Source: Typhlomys cinereus
Taxonomy: Eukaryota; Chordata; Mammalia; Rodentia; Platacanthomyidae
Direction of reading: 5' to 3'
Length of the DNA: 64,000 bases
Assembly (NCBI GenBank): GCA_023101885.1
Contig: JALPQD010000044.1
Span: forward strand, 5,113,565-5,177,564
Below, piece after piece: positions 44,753-57,436 of the stretch. Made by a program: the position numbers and the translations under genes. The notes beneath the pieces are model-generated. The model did not search any database and had not been told where the DNA came from. It saw nothing but the letters and a program-made list of their open reading frames with translations. How positions within the stretch are numbered: the first letter of the stretch is position 1; each line of letters opens with the position of its first letter.

Positions 44753-45771
44753 CATGTGTGTTTTGGGGGGAGAAACAAAACTCCAGTGCTGTGGTAGGAC
44801 CAGCAGAGTTGCAGCTCTGGAGCTATGACCCTCCCAACCTGGGGAGTAGAATGTGGTGACCCCACTAGCAATGGACAGGGAAGAATCCTCTAGAAAACCA
44901 GCCTAGCACAGTTGATGACAGCATCACAGAGTCATTTAGAGATCCAGATAGAGCTAGCAGAGGAAACTATTTACAAGAGATTTGGCTTCAAAAATGTCTT
45001 GTTGGATGTCACATTCTACAGGGGAAGATAAGGGATCAGGGTTAGGATAACTGGCACAGCTGAGGACACAGGAAGCAGGCTTCTTGGGACTCTTCCAGAA
45101 CTCAGGTGGATTTCCAAGATTAACATATTTATAGCTGGGATAGCTGAGATGTGTGCTCAAGTTGGAACCTGAGTTGCACGGGGGGTGGGGGGACCATGGA
45201 ATTCTGGGAACATTTCCACCTCTTAGGTAGCTATGAGGGGAAATAGACATGAAAGCAGGCCCTCTGATCTGTGCTCATGACTCTGAGAAGTATGTGATGT
45301 GGGGAAAAAATAGTTTCTTTTTCACATGGTTCCCTGGAGAGAAGGTGCCCAGCAACCCCAGTGTCCGTCACAGCCAGTTGTGCTTTGGAGCAGAGAGCAG
45401 AGAGGGAGATTAGTGACTGGTGGCACACTGAAGTCCTATGGCAGTCATAAGTGTGCCGGAGGGAACCCCTTGTGAGCTGACTGTCCAACAGTCAAGGGCA
45501 GCTTGAAGGTTGAGTGTGGACCATGACTTCAACCTCACTTGGATGCACATTGGCTCACTATGCTGCTTCAGTTTGGCTTCCCCCAAGTACAGCTGAGACC
45601 AGGATTTCAATGCATACACAGTTGGTCTTTTGGGTCTGTGGATTTCATACCTGCAGATTCAAACAGATGAGGATCTCAACTATTGGAACAAAAAGCATCT
45701 GTATTAAGCATATTAAGGATCATTTTTCTTTTAATTCCCTAAACAACATTGTGCAATGACTACATTCACTC
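44523..45771. other. Unassigned stretch with an AG microsatellite
   Basis: No gene recognised. Contains the AG run at 44701-44748; the overlapping frames in it are artefacts of the repeat. Confidence 0.4.
44701..44748. repeat. (AG)n microsatellite
   Basis: Uninterrupted AG run of 24 units. Confidence 0.97.
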
Positions 45772-46126
45772 TGCTACCATTTGGATCTTGACTATCCCCC
45801 AAAGTCCTATATGTTAGAGCTCAGAACCAAGTTGGCACTATTAAGCGTGGAAATTTCAGGAGGTATGACCAACAGGGAGGGTATGAGATCATCGACGGTG
45901 TGCCCGCACAGGGGCTGTAAAACCCAAGTCTCTAGCTGTCTTTCTGTCTTGCTCCTTGCCCATCAGGGCACTCCTGCCACAATGTGCTGTCCTACCACAG
46001 GTCCAAACCAATGCAGCCAAATTTCTGCTTAAATCTCCAAAACCATGAGCCAAAGTAAGCCTTTCCTCTCTGTTTGCTGATTGTCTTTTTTGTTTGTTAA
46101 AGCGACGAGAAGTTGACTCTCACACA
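45772..46126 (+). mobile_element. MLT1/MST-like MaLR LTR
   Basis: TTTGGATCTTGACTATCCCC, AAAGTCCTATATGTTAGAGC, GGTGTGCCC, CCACAATGTGCTGTCC and AAAACCATGAGCCAAAGTAAGCC appear in MaLR LTR order. AATAAA is mutated to AGTAAG. Ends are approximate. Confidence 0.8.
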
Positions 46127-47275
<1,149 letters not shown>

Positions 47276-47592
47276 TGTTGGTCCACTTTCCATTGTTGTG
47301 ACAAACGCTGGAGATGACCAGCTTAGAGGGAGGGAAGGTTTATTGGGGCTCAGGGGTCAGTGGATTCAGTCCATGGTTGCTTGGCTGTGCTCTTTTGGGG
47401 GCTGGTGGTGATGCAGGCCGTGTGTGGTGGAACTAAGGTCAGCAAAGAAAGAGAAAGAGGACCCGTGTCTCCTTCAACAGCAAGCTCCCAGTGACCAAGC
47501 TGCCTTCAATGAAGTCCCACCTGTGACCAATGCTGAGTAAAAGCCTGTGATGTGTGAATCTTTGGGGATATTTCAGATCCAAACCAGAATAC
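47276..47592 (-). mobile_element. MaLR-type LTR, antisense
   Basis: TGTTGGTCCACTTTCCATTGTTGTGACAAA start, GGTTTATTGGGGCTCAGGG, CAGTCCATGGTTGCTTGGC, and CAGATCCAAACCAGAATA end match the reversed MaLR layout. Confidence 0.75.
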
Positions 47593-48323
47593 TAATAAAA
47601 ATCAAATCAACGACATAAAACCAAAACCAAGACCTAATATGGCTAGAAATCAGGCTGGTTATTTTGTTTGGGCAGATAACACACAGTTTTGTTATTCTAG
47701 TGTCTGACAGCCAAGGATGCTTGCAGAGGTCGGGGTGGAGTGCAGTGCTCAGGATCCCGGAAATGAATGGAAAGCTGTTGATTTCTTTGATAGGTGTACA
47801 TTGCTGCATTTCTAGTGGAAGATACACCTGTAAACAGACAGCAGGTCCTTTTGCTTCAGCAGCATTTGGAGGTGGTGAAGGCTGTGTTTCTGTAGAAAAA
47901 GTGCCCTTTGGTCTACAAAGACCTGCCCCAGCACATGCTCTATGACTCTCTATTCTCTTACTCATGGCTCCCGTGGGTAGATCTTCCTCTCTGTCATAGG
48001 TACCTTCTCATGGTTGATCGCCTAGCAGACATTAGATTCTGTTGACTAAAAGCTCCCACTCAGTCTGGGCTGGTTAAATAAAGGTTTCTTTGGAACCTGG
48101 TTGCCTCTTCTTGCACAGATGCCCAGGGCCAACTCTGCTTCCTGCAGAGTTGTGCAGTGCTGTGTCACTTGCTGAGACCAGCTCCTCAGGTGACAAGAAC
48201 CTCACAGAATAGATTGTATCCCTGGGACTTGTTACTAGCATGACCCAGGACCTGCAGTGGATGAGCAGAGTCTTTTCCCAAGGCCTCAATGGCTTCATGA
48301 AGTACAATTCAGGGCTGTCCATC
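47593..48323. other. Unassigned stretch
   Basis: No gene recognised; the frames at 47573-47965 (minus) and 47664-47945 (plus) overlap on opposite strands and have no known motif. Confidence 0.4.
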
Positions 48324-48737
48324 TGTCATAGTTAAGCACAGGTGTCAACTTGACTCTTGAGGGTTTGAGCTCTGGGCACAGTTGTAGAGAGTTGATGGTT
48401 GAGTTAAGCCCAGAGCAAACCTGAAGGAGATTGTCTAGCTGCTGGGGAAGACCCAGCCCATGGGGGGTGGGATTAGGCCCTGGATAAATCAGAGAGAGCT
48501 GGTTGAGAGAGTGGGCATCCTTCTGTATACTTGGCCAGACATGCTGGTCTGGCAAGTAAGGATTGTCCATCTCTCAGCCGTTATGGTGGCCAGTTCCCTC
48601 GGCCCTGGTGTTGGTGTGTGCTCTCCCGTCAAGCTGGACTATGAACTGTAACCGGACTATCGTAAGAAAGTAAACTCCTTGTTCCCTTAAGCTGTGTGAT
48701 GGTCATTTATCAGCAACTATGCAGGCGGACTGCAACA
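48324..48737 (+). mobile_element. Solo LTR-like repeat, copy E
   Basis: TGTCATAGTTAAGCACAGG start, palindrome TTGGCCAGACATGCTGGTCTGGCAAG, CTGCAACA end, and CCATC on both sides (48319-48323 and 48738-48742), an exact 5-base target duplication. Confidence 0.85.
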
Positions 48738-48742
48738 CCATC

Positions 48743-49280
48743 CTAGTCTTAGGGACTGGATACTTCTGCACAGACTCTCTTCCCTGGGCAAAGAAGCCCT
48801 AGAGCTTTTACCTCCCTGGGCATGAGCTGAAAATGCTCCAAAAGCACCACCAAGAAAACACTGGGGAAGAACCAAGCCCCACCAGGTGGCTTTGTAAATT
48901 AGACCCCTCAGGAGGGTCCAAGGGGATATGATATCAACTACCATGTGACAAAACAGTTAGATATAAGGAGTTAGCAGTCACTGAGGCAAGTGTGCATTCC
49001 CTAGCAGGGAGAGTTGAGCCACTCAGTTCCCACAGAGCAGCCCTGTATTGTCGACAAGAAGGCAGGCAAGAATTTGATTTCATGGAAGTGACATGAGCAC
49101 ATCCCAAAGACCATGGGAGAGTCTTGGCCATGGGTTTGACTTTCCAGCATCAGCTAATTGATAGCTAATGCTAGCTAGCAAGTTACTGCATGCTTCAGTT
49201 CTAGTTTACTGATCTACAATATAGAACCATAACTACTTTATGGTATTGCTGGAAAACTTATATAAGAATTGGTGCATTGT
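48743..49280. other. Unassigned stretch
   Basis: No gene or repeat recognised. Confidence 0.4.
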
Positions 49281-49428
49281 ATAAACGCCAAGAATAAACA
49301 GCGATGGCCTATACTTCTGGCTTTGGTGGGCAGGGCCTGGGAAATTCCATAATGAAGCAAAGGAGAAGCAACTCAGGATGATTCCCAAAGTCATCCTTGG
49401 TCCTCCACAGGGACACATAGTGCCCTCT

Positions 49429-49525
<97 letters not shown>

Positions 49526-49545
49526 AGTCTAAAAAAAAAAAAAAA
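49281..49545 (+). mobile_element. B2-like SINE, 5'-truncated
   Basis: Body of the 12057-type SINE (GATGGCCTATACTTCTGGC, GGGCAGGGCCTGGGAA, CATCCTTGGTCCTCCACAG) followed by CA and AAAT runs and an A tail. The Pol III promoter part is missing. Confidence 0.7.
49431..49526. repeat. Compound (CA)n (AAAT)n microsatellite
   Basis: A CA run to 49472 then AAAT units, the SINE tail. Confidence 0.95.
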
Positions 49546-49564
49546 GAATTGGTGCAAAAATCTC

Positions 49565-49650
49565 ACCTCAAGGCATCCAGGACCTGTAGTCTCAGCTATC
49601 AGGAGTCTAAGGAAGTAGGATGATAAGCTCATGATCAGATCAGGCTTCAC
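49565..49650 (+). mobile_element. B1-like SINE fragment, old
   Basis: GACCTGTAGTCTCAGCTATCAGGAGTCTAAGGAAGTAGGATGAT follows the B1/Alu core order. Weak. Confidence 0.4.
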
Positions 49651-49695
49651 AGAGAAACTGTGTATCAAAGAATGGATGAAAGAATGTCAGATTGC

Positions 49696-50683
49696 CATAT
49701 TCAAAGATAAATCTCTATAATACCTACAGTAAGTGCAAAAATTAAAAATAGTAGAGAAGGGGAAGGAGGGCCTTCCTCAGAAATAAGGAGAGAGGGGGTC
49801 ATGCTTCAATAGGGAAAATAGGTCACCATCAAGTATTGCAAGTAAATAGTGAGACATCTGGTGAAGCTTACTCTCACTTTCCTTCCTGGTCATTTGCGAC
49901 TAGGGGGTTTGATTTCACCCATCAAGGAGGGTATAGTGGCTGGCAGATAGATGATAACCATCCTGCAAAGGGGAGACTGTCTCCCCCCCTCACTGTGATC
50001 TCCTACTTCTATTCCATCTACTTTTGAATCTCTGCTTATAGTAAGATTTCATTTAAACAGTCTTTTCTCTTTGGTTAGGAAGTGACCTCCAATACCAATC
50101 AGAATGGAGCAAGGGTGGTGCAGGAGCAGCAAGACTGAATTGGTACAACAAACCACAATCCAGAACACCAGAGACCCTACATTATCCACCTGGAACCAGA
50201 CCAGCCAAATCTCTCCCCATCCTAAAGCTCAGGGAAACTTGCAGAAGAGGGGGTGGCAAGTTAGGGTCGCAGTATCCATAATCAGACTTTGCATGACCTG
50301 CACAAGAACTGACATGTCAACGACCCCCCAAAGTCAAGCATGGATCACAGGCACTAAGATCCTCAGAGGCAAGGGATTGACAGTCATAATAGTGTTCCCA
50401 CACCAAAAGCGAACCCAAGAAAGGGCTCTGGACAATGCCACTGACTCCTTACACTTCATTAGAGTGGAGAACTCAGAGAAAAGTTTGGCATTCACACAAA
50501 AGGATGCTCAAGGGCATGGAAGGGGGAAGGAGGAGACACTAGGAGAAGGGGAGGGTGGAGAGTGAAAGAAAGGGGAAAAGGGGGGAAGGGTGCAAGGGGA
50601 CCGGGGAGGGGTGGAGGAAGGGAGTGGACAGGGTACCTATTAAGCTTGTATGATTGGGGAAAAATAAATAAATATAATAAAAA
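49696..50683 (+). mobile_element. 5'-truncated L1 3' UTR
   Basis: Sense L1 3' UTR from just after the ORF2 stop to the A-rich end, with the usual G-rich tract. AGAATGTCAGATTGC (49681-49695) and AGAACATCAGATTGC (50684-50698) are the target duplication. The 153-codon frame inside is not a gene. Confidence 0.9.
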
Positions 50684-50698
50684 AGAACATCAGATTGC

Positions 50699-51226
50699 AG
50701 TGAATTTATATCTTGGTGAATGCAAAGCCCAAACATGCACAGTGAAGACATGAAAGAGTGAAAAAAGATTTGTGATTGAAGCAGGAGATATGAACACAAG
50801 CTCATTTCTTAAGCAATGCTTTCCCCAACAGAGGAAGCATGGGGGTTTTACTCAGACCATCTACACATATTCATGCAGTAAAGCATATTTATGTAATGGT
50901 ATTCATTGTAGAAGTTAGGAGCTATAAAGCTGCATCTTGTACCTTAGATCTTTCCTGTTAATCTGGTATGATCTCACTGTCAGGAGAGTATTCCATCATT
51001 GGCCAGACAACGGTGATCCTTAAGAAACCAGATGACTTGGGCAAAGGTGGAAATGAGGGAAGTACAAAGACAGGAAATGCTGGAAGTCAATTTGGCATGT
51101 AGTGTAATAGAGTTTTCCCATGAACATTCTCTATCATGTGGTCTGGGTCTCAGTCACTCGTCTGTTATCTTGCTAACTGTATAAACTTCACTTGATAATC
51201 TTAAAAATAAAATCTTAAAAATAAAA
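50699..51226. other. Unassigned stretch
   Basis: No gene or repeat recognised. Confidence 0.4.
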
Positions 51227-51439
51227 ACAAAGGACTGGTTTACCTGATGATTTACATTTATTGATTTGCCTATGTTGAACCAACCTTGTGTGCCAGGGAT
51301 GAAGCCTACTTGGTCCCTGTGAATGATCTTTTTGATATGTTCTTGAATCTGATTTGCTAAGACTTTGTTGAGAATCTTTGCATCTGTGTTCATCAGAGAG
51401 ATGGGCCTACAGTTTTCTTTTTATGTGAATCTTTATTAG

Positions 51440-53485
51440 GTTACATGATACTCTCGATAGATGGAGAAAAAACCTTTGACAAGATCCAACAGCCTTTTAT
51501 GATCAAAACGCTAGAGACAGTAGGAATGGAAGGAACCTTTATCAATATAAAAAAAGCTGTATACAACAAGCCCACAGCAAGGATTATGCTCAATGGGGAA
51601 CAATTGAAAGCATTCCCACTTCGATCAGGAACTAGACAAGGCTGTCCTCTCTCACCACTTCTATTCAATATTGTACTTGAAGTCTTAGCTGAAGCCATAA
51701 GACAAGAAAGGGACATAAGAGGGATTCAAATCAGCAAGGAAGAAGTCAAGCTATCCCTATTTGCAGATGACATGATCTTATACCTGAGGGATCCCAAAAA
51801 CTCCACCAGGAAGCTCCTGGAACTAATTGAGAAGTTCAGCAGGGTGGCAGGATACAAAATAAATGTGCAAAAATCAGTGGCCTTCCTGTATGCCCAGAAT
51901 GAAAGAAGTGAAAAAGCCTTGAGAGAAACAATCCCATTTACTGTAGCCCCTAAAAAAATGAAATACCTTGGTATAAACCTAACCAAGGAGGTAAAAGACC
52001 TTTACAATGAAAACTTTAAAACCCTAAAGAAAGAAATAGCAGAAGACACCAGAAGGTGGAAAGACCTCCCTTGTTCCTGGATTGGCAGAATCAACATCGT
52101 AAAAATGACCATCCTACCAAAGGCAATATACAAATTCAATCCTATACCAATTAAAATCCCAAAGCAATTCTTTAAAGAAGTTGACCAAACAATCTCAAAA
52201 TTCATATGGAGGCACAAAAGACCCAGGATAGCAAAGACAATCCTGAATAACAAAAACACTGCTGGAGGTATTACCATACTAAACCTTAGTCTATACTACA
52301 AATCCATAGTAAAAACAGCCTAGTACTGGTTCCGAACTAGACACACAGATCAATGGATAAGGGTTGAAGATCCAGATATAAGCCCACAAAAATACAGCCA
52401 TTTGATCTTTGACAAAGGGGCCCAAAGAATCCAATGGAAAAAAAAACAGTATCTTCAACAAATGGTGCTGGCAAAACTAAATCTCCACATCCAGAAGATT
52501 AAAACTGCACCCGTACTTGTCACCATGTACAAGACTTAATTCCAAATGGATCAAAGACCTTGATATCAGGCCAGAGACTATAAAAACCATAGTTGAAAGG
52601 ATAGGGAACTCCCTCGAGCTGATTGGGCTAGGCCAAAATTTCCTAAACAGACATCCAATGGCACAGTCACTGCTACCAACTCTCAACAGTTGGGATCTGG
52701 TGAAATTAAAGAGCTTCTGTTCAGATAAAGAGATTGTAACACGAGCTCAAAGGCAACCCACAGAATGGGAGAAAATCTTCACTAACCACATATCTGATAG
52801 AGCTCTACTGTTCAGAGTGCACAAAGGACTTAGAAAACTAAACTCCAAGGAAAACAATGGCCCAATTAAAAAATGGGCCCTGGAACTTAAAAGAAACTTT
52901 ACCAGAGATGAAATCAAAATGTCTAACAAATATCTTAAAAAATGCTCCACTTCCTCAGCCATCAGGGAAATGCAAATCAAAACTTCCCTGAGATATCATC
53001 TCACCCTGGTCAGGATGGCAAAAATCCACAATACAAAGAACAACAAAAGTTGGAGTGGATGTGAAGAGAGGAGAACTCTCCTACATTGCTGGTGGGAATG
53101 CAGGCTCATACAGCCACTCTGGCGAGCCATCTGGAGATTCTTAAAGATATTAAAGATTGAAATGCCATATGACCCTGCTATTCCACTTTTGGGAATAACC
53201 CCCCATGCAGCAGAGGTTCACCTTGATAGCACAAGCACAACCATGGTCATAGCAGCCCTGTTTACAATAGCAAAGTCTTGGAATCAACCCAAATGTCCAA
53301 CAGTTGATGAGTGGATAAGTAAACTGTGGTACATCTATACAATGGAGTACTACTCAGCCATCAAAAGTGATGAATTACTGGAATTTACCGGGAAATGGAT
53401 GGGATTAGAAACAATTATATTAAGTGAAGTATCCCAAACCCAGAAAATTAACTGCCGTATGCACTCCCTAATAGGTGGCTCCTAG
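51440..53485 (+). pseudogene. L1 ORF2 3' two-thirds, two disabling lesions
   Basis: Reads from reverse transcriptase motif A ([12 protein letters not shown]) through the [13 protein letters not shown] block and the catalytic FADDM (residues 106-109 of the first frame) to the thumb. A TAG replaces a conserved Trp codon at 52321-52323, and an extra A in the A run at 52438-52446 shifts frame. The second frame (52517-53485) runs to the normal MHSLIGGS stop. In the cysteine knuckle the first Cys is Ser (KSWSGC versus KCWRGC at 63348). Upstream endonuclease is absent, so it cannot move on its own. Confidence 0.9.
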
Positions 53486-54510
53486 TACCAAACTCACCCA
53501 GCCCACATTGAGACACTCAAAGGTAAACAAATGTAATACAGTAATTGCAAGGATTATGAACAGGAGGGATGGGGTTGGAGGGCCACACCAGAAACAAGGA
53601 GAGAGGGGATCATGTTACAGCAGAGAAAATAGACCTCCATCAAGGACTGCAAGTAAGTAATGTGACACCTGGTTAAGTTCACAGACGTTCATTCCTGATC
53701 ATTTACAACTGAGGGGGTATGATCTCACCAGAAGGGGAGGGCATATAGTCTAGCAGATAAAAAGTAACCATTTTGCAAATGGGTGATTGACCCCTCCCTC
53801 ACTGAGGATTCCTACTTTTGTTACATCTACCCTTGAATGTGCTATTATAACAAGACACCAGTTTAACAGATTTTTGTCTCTGCCCAGAGGGTGACATACA
53901 GTGCCCAGGAGGATGGAGTGAAGGGCATTGCAGGAGCAGCAAAACTGCACAAGAAAATCAACAAACCACAATCCAGAACTTCAGAGACTCTATATCAACC
54001 ACATAGAACTAGGCCAGCCTAATCTCTCCTCATCCTGAAGCTCTGGGACATTTGAGGAAGAGGGGGCGGTAAGATTGTAAGAGCAAAAGGATGGGAGGAG
54101 CAATGATTTGCAAGATTCTCCACACTAGTTAGGGCCGAAGCAATCATAATAGGATTTTGCATGCCCTGCGCAATGTCCAACACATTATTGACCTCACAAA
54201 GTCTAGCATTTGCTAAAGGCACCAAGATCCTTGGAGGCAAGGGATTGACAGCCACAGTAGTGTTCCTATCCTTAAGGGGAACACGAGAAAGGGTTCAGGG
54301 AAATGCCACTGGGTCCGTGTACGTCATCGGAGAGGAGGACCCAGAGGAGAGTCAGGTATGCACATTAAAGGATTCTCTGGGGATTGGGTGGGGAGGCACT
54401 GGGAGATGGGGAGAGAGGGGAGGGAGAGCAAGGGGTTCGGGGGGAAGAGGAGGGAGGGAGGGGACTGGTCTACCTATTAAGTTTGTATGAGTGGAAATAA
54501 TAAAAATGTA

Positions 54511-54551
<41 letters not shown>

Positions 54552-54553
54552 AT
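53486..54553 (+). other. L1 3' UTR with G-rich polypurine tract
   Basis: About 1 kb between the ORF2 stop and the tail. The purine tract at 54370-54470 holds many G runs (for example GGGTGGGGAGG, GGTTCGGGGGG), which could fold as G-quadruplexes, a known L1 3' UTR trait. It is the reference copy for the other 3' UTR fragments in the window. Confidence 0.88.
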
Positions 54554-54560
54554 ACAAAGG

Positions 54561-54705
54561 AAAGAAACTTGAAAAATCAGGTAATGAAAATACAGAAAGT
54601 AAGCCAGTAACAATATTCCTACCATCCAGTCACTTATAGTTTAGTATGTATCCTTACAAATTTGGATTTTTTTAATATTTTACTTTCAGAGAGAGACAGA
54701 CAGAA
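54561..54705 (+). repeat. Direct repeat pair, copy 1
   Basis: AAAGAAACTTGA...CAGGTAATGAAAATA...CACTTATAG...TCCTTACAAATTTGGATTTTT matches 55847-55998 in the same orientation with moderate divergence. Confidence 0.75.
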
Positions 54706-54845
54706 AGAGACAAGGCACATACAGTTAGAGGACAACTTTCAGAAGTCAATTTTCTCCTTTTTATCGTGTGGACTTCAGGGAATTGAACTCAGATTGTCAG
54801 GTTTGGAACCACATGTCTTATCGGTCTGACTACTTCTTGGACCCA
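54706..54845 (-). mobile_element. B2/B3-like SINE, antisense
   Basis: Reverse strand: GTGGTTCCAAACCTGACAATC, GAGTTCAATTCCCTGAAGTCC (B box), then GGAGAAAATTGACTTCTGAAAGTTGTCCTC, the B3 body. Confidence 0.7.
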
Positions 54846-54892
54846 GATTTGAATTTTTTTTAAACCTTTATGGGGGGATGTCTGTCTGTCTC

Positions 54893-55075
54893 TCTGTCTG
54901 TCTGCCTGTCTTTCTATACACGTATGCATAAATGTGAACATTACAGGATAACCTGCAGGAGTTGGCTCTCTCCTTCCATCATGTGATTCTAGAAATAGAA
55001 TTCAAGTCATCAAGACTTGGCAGCAGGCACCTTTACCTGCTGAGCCATTTTGTCAGACTTGGAAAATTTTTAATG
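54893..55075 (-). mobile_element. B2/B3-like SINE, antisense
   Basis: Reverse strand: AAATGGCTCAGCAGGTAAAGGTGCCTGCTGCCAAG (A box), then the B box region and AAGGAGAGAGCCAACTCCTGCAGG body. Clear B3-type match. Confidence 0.8.
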
Positions 55076-55754
55076 AGAGCTAAAATGGCAAATAATGCCA
55101 ACCGGGTTGCATTTACACTGCGAAATTATTTCAAGTCTGATGATTATTTCTTCCCCGACTAAAAAAGAAGCAAATCAGATTTGTGATTTTATTTCCTGAT
55201 GACATCAATGTGTAGCATGGCAAGATTGCACATGCCCCATGGTCACTTCATTGGCATGAGGATTACGTCATCCGGGAATCAATGTGGAATTTGTAAGGTA
55301 CTTTGCTCTGGTAATCAGGACTTTGATCCCTAAGCTATGAGAAGGATTGGATTCTTTACAGTGATCAGAAAATGGTTTAGGAAGATTCCCTTCCTGTTAA
55401 CACTTTCTTGAAGTTACAGGGAACAGGCAGGTGCCCTTGCCAGGGGATCCCTGCAGAAGGCTTGGAGGTCAAGGAAAGAACGCTGCAGGATGCATGGAGA
55501 AAACTTATAGAAGATAACGAAGACCGATCATGGAGCAGTCTGTTACTAATGAAGTATTGGTGAGGTTCTCGGTTCTCTGTCCCAGACCTTATTGGAGGAC
55601 TTTGGCTTCCCCCATCAGGTGCCACTTGACAAGACTTCCATCACTGGCCACCAGGGTGTTTTCTAAACTACTTGAAATTTCTGTCTTAAAATCAGATTCA
55701 CCACACTGGGTTGTTTTCCGGCAGTTTGATTATTTACAAATTCTTTATTCGAAA
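55076..55754. other. Unassigned stretch
   Basis: No gene recognised. Confidence 0.4.
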
Positions 55755-55846
55755 AGTAAGCATGCATGTGGTTAGTGCTTAAAGTCCTGGGTTCAATCCC
55801 CAGCACCACAGGAGAGAAAAAAAAAAGGGGGGGGGGGAGAAAAAAA
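55755..55846 (+). mobile_element. ID-like SINE fragment with A/G-rich tail
   Basis: AGTGCTTAAAGTCCTGGGTTCAATCCCCAGCACCACAGG is the ID 3' core, followed by A and G runs. Confidence 0.7.
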
Positions 55847-55998
55847 AAAGAAACTTGACAATTCAGATAATGAAAATATAGATAACAAACAAATAATATT
55901 CTTATTGCCCAAGAGTTATCACTTATAGATTAACATGTAGCCTTACAGATTTGGATTTTTAAAAAATATGTTATTTATTGTCAGAAAGAGAGAGACAG
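55847..55998 (+). repeat. Direct repeat pair, copy 2
   Basis: Second copy of the 54561-54705 segment, about 1.3 kb away in the same orientation. Confidence 0.75.
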
Positions 55999-56239
55999 AA
56001 TTTGAGTTGAAACAGCTGCTGCTTCCTGCAGATGTCCAGTAAGAAGATGACTTTATTGCCCTGGTCCTTTCTCTGGAATGCATGAGAGGCCCAAACATTC
56101 CCCTGGCCTCATGCCACAGTGCTTGCATCTCCTGGAATGTGATGGCAAAATTGTCATTCTCTGCCACCTTTAAGGAGGGCACTGCACTCCTTGGGTACAG
56201 ATTCACACATGAGGTTCTGATAATGTTATGTTTACTTTT

Positions 56240-56330
56240 TCGAGGGAGGAAAGTGCTGGGGACTAACCCAAGGCCTCATGCATGCCAAGCAAGTGCTGTA
56301 TGAACCTTGGAGCTGCATTCCAAGTCTCAG
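56240..56330 (-). mobile_element. ID-like SINE, antisense
   Basis: Reverse strand: GCAGCTCCAAGGTTCATACAGCACTTGCTTGGCATGCATGAGGCCTTGGGTTAGTCCCCAGCACT, the ID core with A and B boxes. Confidence 0.75.
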
Positions 56331-56384
56331 GTTTCAAACACTTCCCTTCTCTTTTCTTTTCTCTTCTATCTGCTTTGTGTGTGT

Positions 56385-56650
56385 GTGTGAGTGTGTGTGA
56401 ATTTGTAAATGAGTACAGGCACATATGTAGAAGTCAGAGGACAACTGGTCTTTTCCTTTAGACTTATTTGAGGCAGGGTCTCTTGGTTATTTGTCAGTGT
56501 ATACCAGGTTAAGAGGTTTAAAAGCTTCTAAGAGTCCTTCGGTAAGGAGCTCTGGGATTACAGCTTATGCTACCTCACCTGGGGAGCTTAAAACCTGGGT
56601 CCTCACACTCGTGTGACAATGCCTTTACCCACCAAACCTTCTACCCACAC
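56385..56650 (-). mobile_element. B4-like composite SINE, antisense
   Basis: Plus strand: CACATATGTAGAAGTCAGAGGACAACTGG, GAGGCAGGGTCTCTTGG, CTGGGATTACAGC, CCTGGGTCCTCACACTCGTG, TTTACCCACC. This is the reversed order of a B4 element (tRNA-like head, B1-like body). Confidence 0.65.
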
Positions 56651-56653
56651 TCC

Positions 56654-56655
<2 letters not shown>

Positions 56656-56704
<49 letters not shown>

Positions 56705-56738
56705 ATGTGTGTGTGCGCGTGTGTGTGTGTCAGTGTGT
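56656..56738. repeat. (CT)n(GT)n compound microsatellite
   Basis: A CT run followed by a GT run with a few interruptions. Confidence 0.95.
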
Positions 56739-57087
56739 CAGAGAAAAGGGGGAGGGAGCCTTGTTATAGTCCAGCCACAGCCACTCAAACTACTAAACCA
56801 GGCCTCCATTTTCTAATTCTCAGTCCAGGTGTAACACTTTGAAAATCCAACGAGGTGTCCATTTGCAATTCTGGTACATTAGTGGTTTTATACAATTGTT
56901 ATGCTGTGATCTCATAGTTAATCTTATCAGAACCAATTTGTAGTATTTCATTTGTGTTTATTGCTCTGATTTCCAGATACACTACCAGTCCTTGAGCAGA
57001 ATGTATTTGCTGTGCTTTGTTGTACCACATCATGAATCCAGACCTCCATGGTGCAGATTAAATCAATGTGTGTTGACAGTTCACTTA

Positions 57088-57436
57088 TGTGTCACTCAGC
57101 ATTCAGTTGCTATGACAAAATGTCCAAGATAAGCAACTTAAAGGAAAATAGATTTGTTTTGGTTCAGTTTCAGAGTTCATTCAGTCCTCTTGCTCTGTTG
57201 CATGGCAGTTCAATACATCATGAAGGAAGCTGCCTGTAGTGGAGGGAAAAGCCTGTTTACCCCAATGTGGGACAGAAAGAAAAAAAGAGGAGGGAGCAGG
57301 GTCCCAATATCCCCCTCGAGAGTTTTCCCCAATGATCTTCCTTCCAGCAGGTCCCCGCATCCTAAACGTTTTACTAATCAATAGTGCCACAAGCTAAGAA
57401 TCAAACCTTTGAGGGATATGCCAAACCCAAACTACA
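57088..57436 (-). mobile_element. MaLR-type LTR, antisense
   Basis: CATTCAGTTGCTATGACAAAATGTCC, TTGTTTTGGTTCAGTTTCAGAG, CAGGGTCCCAATATCCCCCTC, AATAGTGCCAC and CAAACCCAAACTACA follow the reversed MaLR order. Confidence 0.78.

Larger units (their letters stand above)
51235..54553 (+). mobile_element. Best-preserved L1, 5'-truncated and twin-primed
   Basis: The left part (51235-51437) is antisense ORF2 ([20 protein letters not shown] to [10 protein letters not shown]), the right part is sense ORF2 and 3' UTR. In consensus order the halves abut with about 15 bases missing. ACAAAGGA at 51227-51234 and 54554-54561 is the likely target duplication. The tail is (AAAT)n. Confidence 0.92.

Noticed and set aside
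44569..44871. Open frames with RERE and SLSL repeats
   Set aside because: They cross an AG microsatellite; the same applies to frames at 11482, 11932, 34646, 49233, 56567 and 59211-59473 over simple repeats.
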